From positions 1-47,965 of the forward strand of contig JAJDOL010000301.1 of the NCBI GenBank assembly GCA_022340195.1: 47,965 nt of DNA. Reading direction: 5' to 3'. Made by a program: the position numbers and the translations under genes. This document shows positions 1 to 8,865 of the stretch, in pieces (positions within the stretch are counted from its first letter, which is position 1; the number at the start of each line of letters is the position of its first letter). The notes beneath the pieces are model-generated. The model saw only the letters and a program-made list of their open reading frames with translations. It did no database searches and was not told where the DNA came from. This stretch comes from Chromatiaceae bacterium (GTDB lineage Bacteria > Pseudomonadota > Gammaproteobacteria > Chromatiales > Chromatiaceae).

Positions 1-630
1 TCCTCCGGGGTTTGCGTTCGGGCCATCGGGAGGTGGCGGCGCGGTCGGATCCGTCACGGGCATCGGAGGATTGGTCGCCGTGAACAGAAGGCCGGTTGGG
101 CTTGCGATCGTGCCCGGAGGGGCGAGTGATGGATCCGGAACACCGAGCTGATTCGGGGCTGCGGCGAAATTCTCCCACACCGGCCTATCCCTATAAGTGG
201 TATTCATCCCGCCGTTCCCGAAGACGGCGATGCCGATGCTGCTCCTATCATCCAACTCGCGGTTGTACCCGAAGCTTGGGATCAGGAACCAATCGCGGTC
301 GCTGTCGTACCTGCCCGGAGTAACGAATGGGCCGGTCGGAAACCCCGTACTCGGATCCACGCTGAAGTCGGAATTTGCCTCGTATCCCCGGGGTGAGGGG
401 CTGAAGAAAGAGACGCCGAGATCGAGGCTAGTGCCCAAAAACGCCATTCCAGCCGGATTGGTGGCGGTAACCAAGGTGTCCTGCGGCAGTGCGGTCGCAA
501 CACCCGCCATGGCCTTCGACTTGGTACCCCAGCCGTGCGGGGCATAACCGTTCGTCGCCGATGCAGTAAGCGGAATGGCGACAAATGCCGCTAATGTGGC
601 AAAAACAGAACGTCTGATTATTCGACTCAT
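1..630 (-). CDS. FadL/OmpP1-like outer membrane protein (3' end missing)
   Basis: An open frame of 210 codons runs from an ATG at 630 to the window edge with no stop, so the C-terminal part is missing. The N-terminus is a signal peptide: basic MSRIIRRS, then a hydrophobic stretch ending TASA. The mature start NGYAPHGWGTKSKAMAG, followed by ALPQD and ATNPAGMA, is the hallmark N-terminal hatch sequence of the FadL/OmpP1/TodX family of outer-membrane beta-barrels that take up long-chain fatty acids or other hydrophobic compounds. A Pro-rich segment (PTAPPPPDGP) near the edge is probably an extracellular loop insert. It lies downstream of pth on the same strand but has its own strong promoter candidate, so it is probably a separate unit. 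The substrate cannot be told from the sequence. Confidence 0.85.
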   Translation of the reverse strand, partial: MSRIIRRSVFATLAAFVAIPLTASATNGYAPHGWGTKSKAMAGVATALPQDTLVTATNPAGMAFLGTSLDLGVSFFSPSPRGYEANSDFSVDPSTGFPTGPFVTPGRYDSDRDWFLIPSFGYNRELDDRSSIGIAVFGNGGMNTTYRDRPVWENFAAAPNQLGVPDPSLAPPGTIASPTGLLFTATNPPMPVTDPTAPPPPDGPNANPGG

Positions 631-805
631 CGAAAAGACCTGCCAGAAAGGCGCATAGACCGAGCGCAACCGCCATTTTCCTTTTAGCGAGTCTCGTTTC
701 ACAATGGAGCTTCAGTTCAATCCGACTGACACACTTACGTTAACTTGCGCCCGACTGGACCAGCGACGGTTCATGGCGCCTGTTATGGCAAGAGTACGTT
801 GCTCA

Positions 806-823
806 AGAGATACATGTACTCTT
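806..823. promoter_or_regulatory. Imperfect palindrome just downstream of the FadL-like promoter
   Basis: The sequence AGAGATACATGTACTCTT is a near-palindrome centred on TACATGTA, placed at about the transcription start of the promoter at 830-858. That is where a repressor operator would sit. It does not match the FadR or PsrA consensus as I know them. The role is inferred from position and symmetry only. Confidence 0.3.
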
Positions 824-829
824 TTCGCG

Positions 830-858
830 ATTGTGACCGAACGATTACGCTTTGTCAA
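830..858 (-). promoter_or_regulatory. Sigma70-type promoter for the FadL-like gene
   Basis: On the minus strand a perfect -35 TTGACA (858-853) is separated by exactly 17 bases from CACAAT (835-830), a 4/6 match to the -10. It lies about 200 bases upstream of the FadL-like ATG at 630 and overlaps the 3' end of pth, ending near its stop codon. The leader would be long. Confidence 0.6.
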
Positions 859-865
859 TCAGTCG

Positions 866-1450
866 CTAACGCCCACTGTGAAGATGGTTCATGGCTCGTT
901 GGAACTCGCCCCGAATCACATCGGCAAGACAGGATTCGGCTTCGTCGAACGCGCCCCGAATCCGATTTTCGTCATCCCTGGGGGCCCGCTCGAGAACGTA
1001 ATTCACGACCTCTCCCCGATCTCCCGGGTGATCGATACCGATCCGCAGGCGCCAGAATTCCCGGGTGCCGAGCACATTGATGATATCTCGCAATCCATTG
1101 TGCCCGGCATACCCCCCTCCCTGTTTCAGACGCAGGGTCCCGACCGGCAGGTCGAGCTCATCGTGCACGACCAATACCTGCTCTGGTGCTATATCGAAAT
1201 AGCGGACTACCGAGACCAGAGACTGCCCACTTCGATTCATGAAGGTCGTCGGTTTGAGAAGCCGCAGGTCCCGCCCTGCGATGAGGAGCCGGCAGACCAG
1301 GCCATGAAACTTGTTCTCCATGCGAAACTGACCGCCGTTGCGTGCGGCCAAGAGCTCCACGAACCAGTAGCCCACGTTATGGCGAGTGGACTCATACTGG
1401 AGTCCTGGATTGCCTAAGCCCACAACGAGCCTTATTCCCTTCTCGGCCAT
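866..1450 (-). CDS. pth: Peptidyl-tRNA hydrolase
   Basis: Cleaves peptidyl-tRNAs that drop off the ribosome, recycling tRNA in the cytoplasm. The frame is open further upstream, but the ATG at 1450 gives the normal protein start (MAEKGIRLVVGLGNPG) and the family's usual length, 194 residues. Known active-site residues are all present: Asn14 in GLGNPG, His24 in TRHNVGYW, Asn72 in FMNRSG, Asp97 in VVHDELD and Asn118 in GHNGLRD. It is the last housekeeping gene of the ispE/tRNA-Gln/prs/rplY run, on the same strand and 252 bases downstream of rplY. In many gammaproteobacteria ychF follows pth; here a FadL-like gene follows instead. Confidence 0.96.
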   Translation of the reverse strand: MAEKGIRLVVGLGNPGLQYESTRHNVGYWFVELLAARNGGQFRMENKFHGLVCRLLIAGRDLRLLKPTTFMNRSGQSLVSVVRYFDIAPEQVLVVHDELDLPVGTLRLKQGGGYAGHNGLRDIINVLGTREFWRLRIGIDHPGDRGEVVNYVLERAPRDDENRIRGAFDEAESCLADVIRGEFQRAMNHLHSGR

Positions 1451-1702
1451 GTCGCACTTCTTCAGGTTCGTGATTAATCCGTGCTCGGCGCTTTTGGCGA
1501 CGAGGAACAACAAGACGAGCTGCTGATTTCGTTAAAAGCTGCACGCTTGCGCAGGAATACCTTTCCCGCTCAAGGCGCACCGGCAGGAGCATTGCGGGCC
1601 CGTGTGACAGCCGGCCCACCAGAAAAGACGGGCAAACAGACTGGCAATTCGCTAGATATGTTCGCAGAAATCGCCCTACTATCAGCCCCCCGCCCTCGTT
1701 CC

Positions 1703-2338
1703 TCAGGACTCCGGCTCGACGGGCTCGCCACCTTCCTCCTGTTCGCTCGCAGCGGCTTGTTCATCCTGGACCTGTGCACCGTGGATGATTACGACGGGCA
1801 CATCCGGATCGGGCGCATGAGCGAGCGTCACACCGTCAGGCAGCGGAATCTCCGACAGATGAACAATATCCCCGATATCCATATCCTGTGTATCGATCTC
1901 GATAAACTGCGGCAGATCCTTGGGCAGACAGGCTATCTCGACCTCGGTGAGGTTGTGGGAAACCATGCCGCCGAGCTTTACGCCCTTAACACTTTCTTCG
2001 TTCAGGAAATGCAGCGGTATCGTCATGCGAATCTTTTCCTGCGCGCTGATGCGCTGAAAATCCACGTGAAGAACGAAGGGCTTTGACGGGTGGCGCTGCA
2101 GATCCTTGAGGACGACCTTCTCGACCTTATCCTCTACCTTGAGATCCAATACCTGAGAGTAAAATGTTTCGCGATCCAAGTGCCGAACCAGCTCGTTATG
2201 GAGCAGACTGATCATCTCCGGCCCCCGATCCGCACCATAGACGATTGCGGGGACCAAGCCCCGGCGGCGCAGGCGGCGGCTCGCACCCTTCCCTGCGTCC
2301 CGACGGAGTTGCGCATTGATGTCGAAGCTCGCGCTCAT
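1703..2338 (-). CDS. rplY: 50S ribosomal protein L25/Ctc (long form)
   Basis: Binds 5S rRNA in the large ribosomal subunit. At 211 residues this is the long Ctc/TL5 form. An N-terminal L25 domain (about residues 5-95: NAQLRRDAGKGASRRLRR, then VPAIVYG and FYSQVLDL) is followed by the TL5-type C-terminal beta domain (about 100-190) and an acidic Glu-rich tail. E. coli has only the N-terminal domain. It lies 119 bases downstream of prs and upstream of pth, the order usual for this operon. The ATG at 2338 starts right at the conserved N-terminus. Confidence 0.95.
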   Translation of the reverse strand: MSASFDINAQLRRDAGKGASRRLRRRGLVPAIVYGADRGPEMISLLHNELVRHLDRETFYSQVLDLKVEDKVEKVVLKDLQRHPSKPFVLHVDFQRISAQEKIRMTIPLHFLNEESVKGVKLGGMVSHNLTEVEIACLPKDLPQFIEIDTQDMDIGDIVHLSEIPLPDGVTLAHAPDPDVPVVIIHGAQVQDEQAAASEQEEGGEPVEPES

Positions 2339-2457
2339 GTTCTTTTCTCCAACTCGTTCGAGTCAACGATGATACGCCGCCATCCCGCGACCAGGACGCC
2401 GGCGCAGTTCAATTTTCCGTTAGCGAAAGGCTGATCGCTAACCGCTCTCTTGCCCCA

Positions 2458-3411
2458 TCAATCCACGAATAGCGAACTGACGGATTCCTCGTTCGAAATA
2501 CGGCGCATGGTCTCCGCAAGCAGCTCGCCGATGCTCAACTGCCTGATCTTAGAGCAAGCCGCCGCGTCCGGGCGCAGCGGCACGGTGTTGGTAACTACCA
2601 GCTCATCCAACTGAGATTCGGCGATATTCGAAACCGCCGACCCGGAGAGTACCGGATGGGTGCAATAGGAAACCACCTTTGTGGCCCCATGCTCCTTGAG
2701 CGCCGCTGCCGCCTGGCACAGGGTGCCTGCGGTGTCCACCAGATCGTCGATCAGCACACAGGACCGGCCTTCAACGTCGCCGATTATGTTCATGATCTTG
2801 GCTTCGTTGGCGCGCGGCCGCCGTTTGTCGATTATCGCCAGATCCGCATCGTCCAACCGCTTTGCCAACGCCCGGGCACGCACGACCCCGCCCACGTCGG
2901 GTGAGACCACGAGTAGATCGGGGTACTTCTGCCGCCAAATGTCACCCAAGAGGATGGGTGAGGAATACACGTTATCCACCGGAATATCAAAGAATCCCTG
3001 TATCTGGTCGGCGTGCAGATCCATCGTGAGGACGCGATCCGCGCCGGCATGCCCCAGCATCTTGGCGACAAGTCGAGCGGTAATAGGTACCCGGGCGGAG
3101 CGAGGACGCCGATCCTGACGCGCATAGCCGAAATAGGGAATGACGGCTGTGATCCGCTTCGCCGATGCCCAACGCAGGGCATCGATCATTACCAGCATCT
3201 CCATCAGGTTATCGTTGGTCGGCGCTCCCGTTGGCTGAACGACGAAGACATCGCGACCGCGTACGTTCTCCTGAATCTCAGCCATCACCTCGCCGTCGCT
3301 GAACTGGCCCACGACGGCCTTTCCCAACGGGATGTTGAGGTGGGTCGCAATTTCCGCGGAAAGCTGCAAGTTGGCGTTTCCGGAAAACACCATTATTTGA
3401 TTGGCGGACAC
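2458..3411 (-). CDS. prs: Ribose-phosphate pyrophosphokinase (PRPP synthetase)
   Basis: Makes PRPP from ribose 5-phosphate and ATP, feeding purine, pyrimidine, NAD, His and Trp synthesis. Conserved stretches are the ATP-loop region [20 protein letters not shown], the metal/substrate site [18 protein letters not shown], and the PRPP-binding loop [13 protein letters not shown] chose the GTG at 3411 because GGAGAG lies about 7 bases upstream of it. A TTG at 3429 would add six residues but has no such site. The length of 317 residues is normal. It lies downstream of tRNA-Gln on the same strand. Confidence 0.95.
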   Translation of the reverse strand: MSANQIMVFSGNANLQLSAEIATHLNIPLGKAVVGQFSDGEVMAEIQENVRGRDVFVVQPTGAPTNDNLMEMLVMIDALRWASAKRITAVIPYFGYARQDRRPRSARVPITARLVAKMLGHAGADRVLTMDLHADQIQGFFDIPVDNVYSSPILLGDIWRQKYPDLLVVSPDVGGVVRARALAKRLDDADLAIIDKRRPRANEAKIMNIIGDVEGRSCVLIDDLVDTAGTLCQAAAALKEHGATKVVSYCTHPVLSGSAVSNIAESQLDELVVTNTVPLRPDAAACSKIRQLSIGELLAETMRRISNEESVSSLFVD

Positions 3412-3621
3412 GACTGATCTCTCCGTCAAGGCAAGGGTCGCGAAAATCAGACCAAAGGGCGGCGGCTCAGGGGTAATCCCATCCCCGTATCGGCGTCGTC
3501 CCCCTTGGCATCCGAAACCGGATAACCCTTAGCCAGAACCCGGGAAATTTGGTCCAAACCACAACCGCAGAGCAACCGCAGCCTGGTGACTAGTGCACCG
3601 CGGCGGACGTGCTCGATCGTA

Positions 3622-3696
3622 TGGCTGGGGCGCCAGGATTCGAACCTGGGTATGCAGGGATCAAAACCCTGTGCCTTACCGCTTGGCGACGCCCCA
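3622..3696 (-). tRNA. glnU-like: tRNA-Gln (anticodon TTG)
   Basis: The 75-base minus-strand sequence folds as a full cloverleaf. The acceptor TGGGGCG pairs with CGCCCCA, the anticodon stem is CAGGG/CCCTG with loop TTTTGAT (anticodon TTG), and the T arm is CCAGG-TTCGAAT-CCTGG. The discriminator is G and CCA is encoded. The U1-A72 first pair is typical of Gln tRNAs. It begins 6 bases after the ispE stop codon, so it is almost certainly excised from an ispE-prs transcript. Confidence 0.97.
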
Positions 3697-3702
3697 AATA
3701 GA

Positions 3703-4554
3703 TCAAATCCGAGCCGCCTCCAAGAGAGGCGAGCGATTCATCCCGCGAGCGACGAAGGCAGAAAAGCAGGGCGACACTTTGGAGCAGGCCGCGCGCGCCT
3801 GCGATTGTGTCGCAAATGTGCAAAATACACAGGCACCAGTTCCGGTGAGCCGCGGCCTTCCCACGTCGGCGAGCCAATCCAGGGCGGCTGCAACCTCCGA
3901 GTACCGCCGCCGCACGACCGCCATGCAGTCGTTCCGATCATCGCCCGCAAAGAAGTCTTCGATTTTGATCGGAGCCGAATTCCGTGTCAACTCCTCATCT
4001 GCGAAAACCGCTCCCGTGGAAACCTCACACGCCGGCACCAACACCAGATACCAAGGCTCAGGCAAATCGACGGCGGTTAGCACTTCGCCAACCCCTTCAC
4101 CCCAAGCGGCACGTCCGAAAACGAAAACCGGGACGTCCGCCCCAAGCCTCAAACCGAGCCCCATTAACTCACGCTTGGTGAGGCCCGTATCCCAGATCCG
4201 ATTTAGCGCGACCAGCGTCGTCGCCGCGTTGGAGCTACCACCACCCAAGCCACCACCGATAGGCAGGTGCTTCTCCACCCCTATGTCGACACCCTTCCGG
4301 CATCCGGTGCGATCCTGGATCAAGCGTGCCGCACGAACCACCAGATCGGACTCCTCGGGGATTCCTGCAAGGCTCGAGACGCGCCTAATGCGACCGTCTT
4401 GGCGCGGCTCGAAGAACAGCTGGTCCTGTTGGTTGATGAACTGGAACAGGGTCTGCAGGCGATGGTAGCCATCTGGACGGCGCCCGAGAACGCGCAGCAT
4501 GAGGTTGAGCTTGGCCGGTGCCGGCCAAGGGTACCCCATCTCGGGCGCGGCCAT
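3703..4554 (-). CDS. ispE: 4-diphosphocytidyl-2-C-methyl-D-erythritol kinase
   Basis: Phosphorylates CDP-methylerythritol with ATP in the MEP route to isoprenoid precursors. GHMP-kinase features are visible: PAPAKLNL near residue 11 (catalytic Lys15), the Gly-rich ATP loop PIGGGLGGGSSNAA (98-111), catalytic Asp140 in LGADVPVF, and the C-terminal LTGTGACVF motif. The length of 283 residues is usual. Its ATG overlaps the stop of the upstream TPR gene in an ATGA arrangement (4552-4556), implying translational coupling. tRNA-Gln follows 6 bases after its stop. Confidence 0.96.
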   Translation of the reverse strand: MAAPEMGYPWPAPAKLNLMLRVLGRRPDGYHRLQTLFQFINQQDQLFFEPRQDGRIRRVSSLAGIPEESDLVVRAARLIQDRTGCRKGVDIGVEKHLPIGGGLGGGSSNAATTLVALNRIWDTGLTKRELMGLGLRLGADVPVFVFGRAAWGEGVGEVLTAVDLPEPWYLVLVPACEVSTGAVFADEELTRNSAPIKIEDFFAGDDRNDCMAVVRRRYSEVAAALDWLADVGRPRLTGTGACVFCTFATQSQARAACSKVSPCFSAFVARGMNRSPLLEAARI

Positions 4555-6335
4555 CAGGGTTTGGAGTCGGAACGCGTAAACTTGTAGCGGCCAATCACGC
4601 GCTGGAGGTATTCGTTGTCCGGATCTTTGGCCAGGGCAGCCTCCCAGGTACTCCGAGCCTCATCGCGCCGGTCCAGGGCCCAGAGTACTTCACCCAGGTG
4701 CGCGGCAATCTCGGCGTCGGGCATCACGGCCAGCGCCTTGCGCAGGTATTCGAGGGCCTCCTCCGGCTTGCCCAACCGGAATTGGACCCAGCCCATGCTA
4801 TCGAGCACGGCGGGCTCCTCGGGCTTCAGGGCCAAGGCGCGTTCGATGTAGGAGAGCGCCTCGGTGTAGCGGTCGGTCTGATCTGCCAGGCTGTAGCCGA
4901 GGGCGTTGAGGGCATCAGCGTTGTTTGGATCCTTGGCGATGATGGTCCTGAAATCGCTTTCCATGATGTCCAGTCGATTCAGCGAAAGGGCGTGTAGGCC
5001 TCGCGCATAGAGGAGATCCGGATTGCCCGGGAACGCCTCCAATGCCTCGTCATAGACATCCATCGCCTCGCGCAACCGGTTCACCTCCGCCAGAGTTGCA
5101 CCCTCGATCAGGAAAATCGTCGGAGCATCTTCCGGCCATTGGTCCCGAAGTTGATGAAGAATCTCTCGCGCGCGCTCCACCTTTCCCTGCTCCGCGCGTA
5201 TCTGTGCAATCCGTATCCGCGCATCAAGGGCCTGGTCGCCTTCCACCTTGAGGTACCAGGACACGGCCGTATCCAGATTGTCCGCCAATTCTTCCACCTG
5301 TCCGAGATAATAGGCGGAGTCATCCTGACGCCCGCCCGTATCACGCAGCTGAACAAAATAATCGCGGGCTGCCTCCATATCTTCCAATTGCAGGGAGAGG
5401 ACGCCCAAAGCAAACAGTACGTCCGGTTCCTTGGGCGTGTTTCGCAGCATGTGCTCGAACACGTTGCGGGCGCGAGAGAACTCCTGCTCATCGACAAGCA
5501 GTTGGGCGTACAGCAAACGCAAACCGTGATCGTCCGGACTCTCCGTGACGAAGGCTTCCAGCGTCTCCCGCGCCTTCTCGCGATCGCCACTATTCATCAA
5601 CAACTGGACCAGAAAGATGCGCGGCTGATTCCAACCCGGTCGTAGATCCAGTGCGCGCCGCGCTGCTTTCGCCGCTTCCTCGGGCCTATCGGCCCCTGCG
5701 GCAACGATAGCCCTGGCGAACCAGGCGTCCGCGCTCTCAGGCTCCTCGGACGTCAAGGTCTCCATGAGCTTCAAACGTCGATCCGGAAGCTTCAACTTGG
5801 ACACCAAACGCGCCGCTTGACCATACCCGTCCTCGCCCTCCTCCGCTGCCAGCGCGATGATACGTCGCAGATGATCGGTCGCAGCTGCTACGTCGTTTGC
5901 TTCGAGCCGTGCGTAGGCCGCCAATTGGTGGGCCCCTATCGAGTTTGGGGATAGCTCGAGCCAGGCATCTGCGGCCCGTTGAACCGCCGCGGTGTCGTCG
6001 AGTGTGAGGGCTGCGCTGGCAGCCAGCTCAGCCAACCCGGGATCCTGCGCCAGTTGGGCAGCCTGCAGGAAATGATCAAAAGCCATCTGGTGCTCGCCGC
6101 GCTGTCTGGCGACCTGACCGACGAGAACGGCATAGATGAGATCCGGCGTCAGCTCGGTGAGTCCCGCGAGCTTCGGCATCTCCGCCGCGGGCGGCGCAAC
6201 GGCGTCTTCGGTATGCTCCTGCTTGACCAAATGGCCGGTAAATACCTGGACATCCCCTCTCGGGGACAGCCCGGTGCACCCAGCTACGGAGGGTAGAAGG
6301 AGGAGCGAAAAATAGAAGCTGAATGGGCTTCGCAT
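4554..6335 (-). CDS. TPR-repeat lipoprotein upstream of ispE
   Basis: A tetratricopeptide-repeat protein probably anchored to the outer membrane as a lipoprotein. The start at ATG 6335 gives a clean lipoprotein signal, MRSPFSFYFSLLLLPSVAGC, with the lipobox Cys at residue 20. An in-frame ATG at 6359 would add eight residues. The rest is helical TPR-type repeats to the C-terminus (for example DALNALGYSLAD and AVLDSMGWVQFRLGKPEEAL, the most typical TPR units). Family members of this type sit upstream of lolB-ispE in related bacteria. Here lolB is missing and this gene overlaps ispE directly. The function is likely as a scaffold for envelope protein or lipid assembly; no enzyme motif is visible. 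Confidence 0.85.
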   Translation of the reverse strand: MRSPFSFYFSLLLLPSVAGCTGLSPRGDVQVFTGHLVKQEHTEDAVAPPAAEMPKLAGLTELTPDLIYAVLVGQVARQRGEHQMAFDHFLQAAQLAQDPGLAELAASAALTLDDTAAVQRAADAWLELSPNSIGAHQLAAYARLEANDVAAATDHLRRIIALAAEEGEDGYGQAARLVSKLKLPDRRLKLMETLTSEEPESADAWFARAIVAAGADRPEEAAKAARRALDLRPGWNQPRIFLVQLLMNSGDREKARETLEAFVTESPDDHGLRLLYAQLLVDEQEFSRARNVFEHMLRNTPKEPDVLFALGVLSLQLEDMEAARDYFVQLRDTGGRQDDSAYYLGQVEELADNLDTAVSWYLKVEGDQALDARIRIAQIRAEQGKVERAREILHQLRDQWPEDAPTIFLIEGATLAEVNRLREAMDVYDEALEAFPGNPDLLYARGLHALSLNRLDIMESDFRTIIAKDPNNADALNALGYSLADQTDRYTEALSYIERALALKPEEPAVLDSMGWVQFRLGKPEEALEYLRKALAVMPDAEIAAHLGEVLWALDRRDEARSTWEAALAKDPDNEYLQRVIGRYKFTRSDSKP

Positions 6336-6376
6336 CGAAGTTTCGTAAAACAAAAACATATTATTGGGTTGATCGC

Positions 6377-6404
6377 AGTATAACCGCGGAGTTCCCGGTC
6401 CAAA
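6377..6404 (-). promoter_or_regulatory. Candidate promoter for the TPR-ispE-prs operon
   Basis: On the minus strand TTTGGA (6404-6399) and TATACT (6382-6377, 5/6 to the -10 consensus) are 16 bases apart. A transcript starting about 7 bases downstream would suit the ATG at 6335 better than the one at 6359. It lies in the divergent gap shared with hemA. Confidence 0.4.
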
Positions 6405-6511
6405 ACCCGGCGATACCGGTTTCCGTCAATCACCCGAGTCCCACTGACTCCACTTGCATATGGGTCGGCAATACCAAAGAATCGAAAAGATATTCACGTC
6501 AAGCAAAACCC

Positions 6512-7783
6512 ATGGCAATTCTGGTACTCGGACTCAATCACAAAACCGCTCCCGTGGAAATGCGAGAACGCGTCGCTTTCGGACCGGACATTCTCGTGGG
6601 TGCCCTGAGGAGCCTTTGCGATCTCGCGCCGGTCGGCGAGGGGCTGATTCTGTCCACCTGCAACCGCACCGAGATCTACTGCTCCATCAATTCCGGTGGC
6701 GGAAATTTGGTTTCCGACTGGTTGGGTCGATTTCACGGACTGGACCCGGAACGGATCGCGCCCTATCTCTATAGTCGACGCGACCGCGACGCGGTCGCTC
6801 ACCTTTTGCGCGTTGCCAGCGGGCTTGATTCCATGGTGCTCGGCGAACCTCAGATCCTCGGCCAAGTGAAGGCGGCCTTCCAGGCCGCTTGTGACAGCAG
6901 AACCACAGGCAAGCTGCTCGGCCGGCTGTTCCAGAACGCCTTCGCGGTTGCGAAACAGGTACGCACGGATACCGCAATCGGCAACAGTCCGGTCTCGGTC
7001 GCTTTCGCGGCCGTCAGCCTGGCGCGGCAGATCTTCAGTGATTTGAGCGATCAGACAGCCCTGCTGATCGGTGCCGGCGAGACCATCGAGCTGGCGGCAC
7101 GTCACCTGCACCAGCACGGCGTCGGACGCATCCTCGTCGCCAACCGCACGGTGGAGCGCGCGCACAGCCTTGCCGCTCAGCTCGGCGGGTTTGCCATCGC
7201 GCTGACAGAGCTCGCGAACCACCTCCCGAAGGCGGACATCCTCATCACCTCCACCGCCAGCCCGCTACCCGTACTGGGTAAGGGAACCGTGGAACGGGCC
7301 CTCAGGCAACGCAAGCACAGGCCCATCTTCATGGTGGACATCGCAGTACCGCGCGACATCGAGCCGGAGGTAGCCGAGCTCGACGACGTCTATCTCTACA
7401 CCGTGGACGACCTCCAGGGCGTGGTCGAGGAGGGAATGCGCTCGCGCCGAGAGGCCGCCGAGCAGGCCGAGGAGATCATCGAGATCAGCACCGAGGAGTT
7501 CCTCGGCTGGCTGCGTTCCCTCGATGCGGTGACCCTGATCCAGGACTACCGCCATCATGCCGAACGCTTGCGCGACCAAGTGCTCGCCAAGGCTCTGCAC
7601 CAGCTGGAGCACGGCAAGCCCCCTGAGGAGGTCGTCGGCTTCCTTGCGCATACCCTCACCAACAAGCTTCTTCACGGGCCCAGCGCACGCCTGCGGCAAG
7701 CCGGGCGAGAGGGTCAGGAGGAGCTGCTGGAGGCCGCCAACGAGCTATTTCAACTCAAGGACAAGTCGGGCTCTTCTACGTGA
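6512..7783 (+). CDS. hemA: Glutamyl-tRNA reductase
   Basis: Reduces glutamyl-tRNA(Glu) to glutamate-1-semialdehyde with NADPH, the first committed step of C5 tetrapyrrole synthesis. The ATG at 6512 gives the canonical start [15 protein letters not shown] and 423 residues; the open frame upstream (from 6323) looks non-coding. The nucleophile is Cys50 in [12 protein letters not shown], followed by the [10 protein letters not shown] motif. The NADPH-binding segment is [16 protein letters not shown] near residue 190, and a C-terminal dimerisation helix region follows. It is first in the hemA-prfA-prmC operon and diverges from the TPR-ispE operon. Its TGA overlaps the prfA GTG. Confidence 0.97.
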   Translation: MAILVLGLNHKTAPVEMRERVAFGPDILVGALRSLCDLAPVGEGLILSTCNRTEIYCSINSGGGNLVSDWLGRFHGLDPERIAPYLYSRRDRDAVAHLLRVASGLDSMVLGEPQILGQVKAAFQAACDSRTTGKLLGRLFQNAFAVAKQVRTDTAIGNSPVSVAFAAVSLARQIFSDLSDQTALLIGAGETIELAARHLHQHGVGRILVANRTVERAHSLAAQLGGFAIALTELANHLPKADILITSTASPLPVLGKGTVERALRQRKHRPIFMVDIAVPRDIEPEVAELDDVYLYTVDDLQGVVEEGMRSRREAAEQAEEIIEISTEEFLGWLRSLDAVTLIQDYRHHAERLRDQVLAKALHQLEHGKPPEEVVGFLAHTLTNKLLHGPSARLRQAGREGQEELLEAANELFQLKDKSGSST

Positions 7784-8859
7784 ATTCATCCATCCGCCGT
7801 AAACTGGAGCGAATCTCGGACCGCTTTGGCGAAGTTACCGCCCTGCTGGCCGATCCGCAGACCCAAGAGGACCAGCAGCGGTTTCGCGAGCTCGGTCGGG
7901 AGTACGCCCAACTAGAGGCCGTGGTTTCCTGTTACCGGCGCTATCAGCGACTCGAGGAAGAGATCGCCGGGGCGGAAGAGATGCTCTCGGACCCCGAGAT
8001 GGCTGAGCTGGCTCATGAGGAAATGGTCGCCGGCGAAACCGAACGCGACGCCCTCGAGCCGAAGCTGATGGGACTCCTGGTGCCACCTGATCCCCACGAC
8101 CAGCGCAACGTTTTTCTGGAGATCCGCGCCGGAACCGGCGGTGCGGAGGCGGCCCTGTTCGCCGCCGACCTGGCACGCATGTATCTGCGACTCGCAGAGA
8201 TCAGCGGCTGGCCGGTCGAGCAGATGAGCGACAGCGCCGGAGAGCTCGGCGGTTACAAGGAGATCGTGCTGCGCATCAGCGGCGGCGGCGTCTTCTCCCG
8301 CCTCAAATTCGAGGCCGGCACCCATCGCGTCCAACGGGTGCCTGAAACCGAATCCCAGGGGCGCATTCACACCTCGGCCTGTACCGTGGCGGTTCTGCCG
8401 GAGGCCGAGGCGATCGACGACGTGGATATCAGCTCCAACGACCTACGCATCGACACTTACCGTGCCTCCGGCGCGGGCGGTCAACACGTTAACAAGACCG
8501 ACTCGGCGGTGCGCATTACGCATCTGCCGTCGGGAATCGTGGTGGAATGTCAGGACGAGCGCTCACAGCACAAGAATAAAGCACGTGCCATGTCCCTGCT
8601 GCGGGCAAAGCTGTTGTCCAGCGCCCAGGAAGCGCAGAGCTCCGAGCAGGCCCAGTCCCGAAAGCTGCAGGTAGGCAGCGGTGACCGTTCCGAGCGCATC
8701 CGTACCTACAACTTTCCCCAGAACAGAGTCACGGACCACCGCATCAACCTGACTCTGTACAAGCTCGAGGAGATCATGACGGGGCATCTGGACCAGGTTA
8801 TCGACCCCTTGATCCAGGAGTACCAGGCAGAGCAATTAGCCGCTCTGGCTGATACGTGA
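7780..8859 (+). CDS. prfA: Peptide chain release factor 1
   Basis: Reads UAA and UAG stop codons and triggers peptide release. At 359 residues it keeps E. coli numbering: the codon-recognition tripeptide is Pro188-Glu189-Thr190 (P-x-T, E. coli PAT), and the catalytic loop is GAGGQHVNK with GGQ at 233-235. Translation starts with GTG at 7780, sharing bases with the hemA stop (GTGA), so the two are translationally coupled. The next gene encodes PrmC, which methylates the Gln of this GGQ motif. Confidence 0.97.
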   Translation: MNSSIRRKLERISDRFGEVTALLADPQTQEDQQRFRELGREYAQLEAVVSCYRRYQRLEEEIAGAEEMLSDPEMAELAHEEMVAGETERDALEPKLMGLLVPPDPHDQRNVFLEIRAGTGGAEAALFAADLARMYLRLAEISGWPVEQMSDSAGELGGYKEIVLRISGGGVFSRLKFEAGTHRVQRVPETESQGRIHTSACTVAVLPEAEAIDDVDISSNDLRIDTYRASGAGGQHVNKTDSAVRITHLPSGIVVECQDERSQHKNKARAMSLLRAKLLSSAQEAQSSEQAQSRKLQVGSGDRSERIRTYNFPQNRVTDHRINLTLYKLEEIMTGHLDQVIDPLIQEYQAEQLAALADT

Positions 8860-8865
8860 GATCCT

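Noticed and set aside
3593..4468. Plus-strand open frame crossing tRNA-Gln and ispE
   Set aside because: It is the antisense reading of the tRNA and ispE, and includes the typical WGARIRTW translation artefact of a tRNA.
6323..6511. Upstream in-frame extension of hemA
   Set aside because: The canonical [15 protein letters not shown] start is at 6512; the extension lies in the divergent promoter gap.
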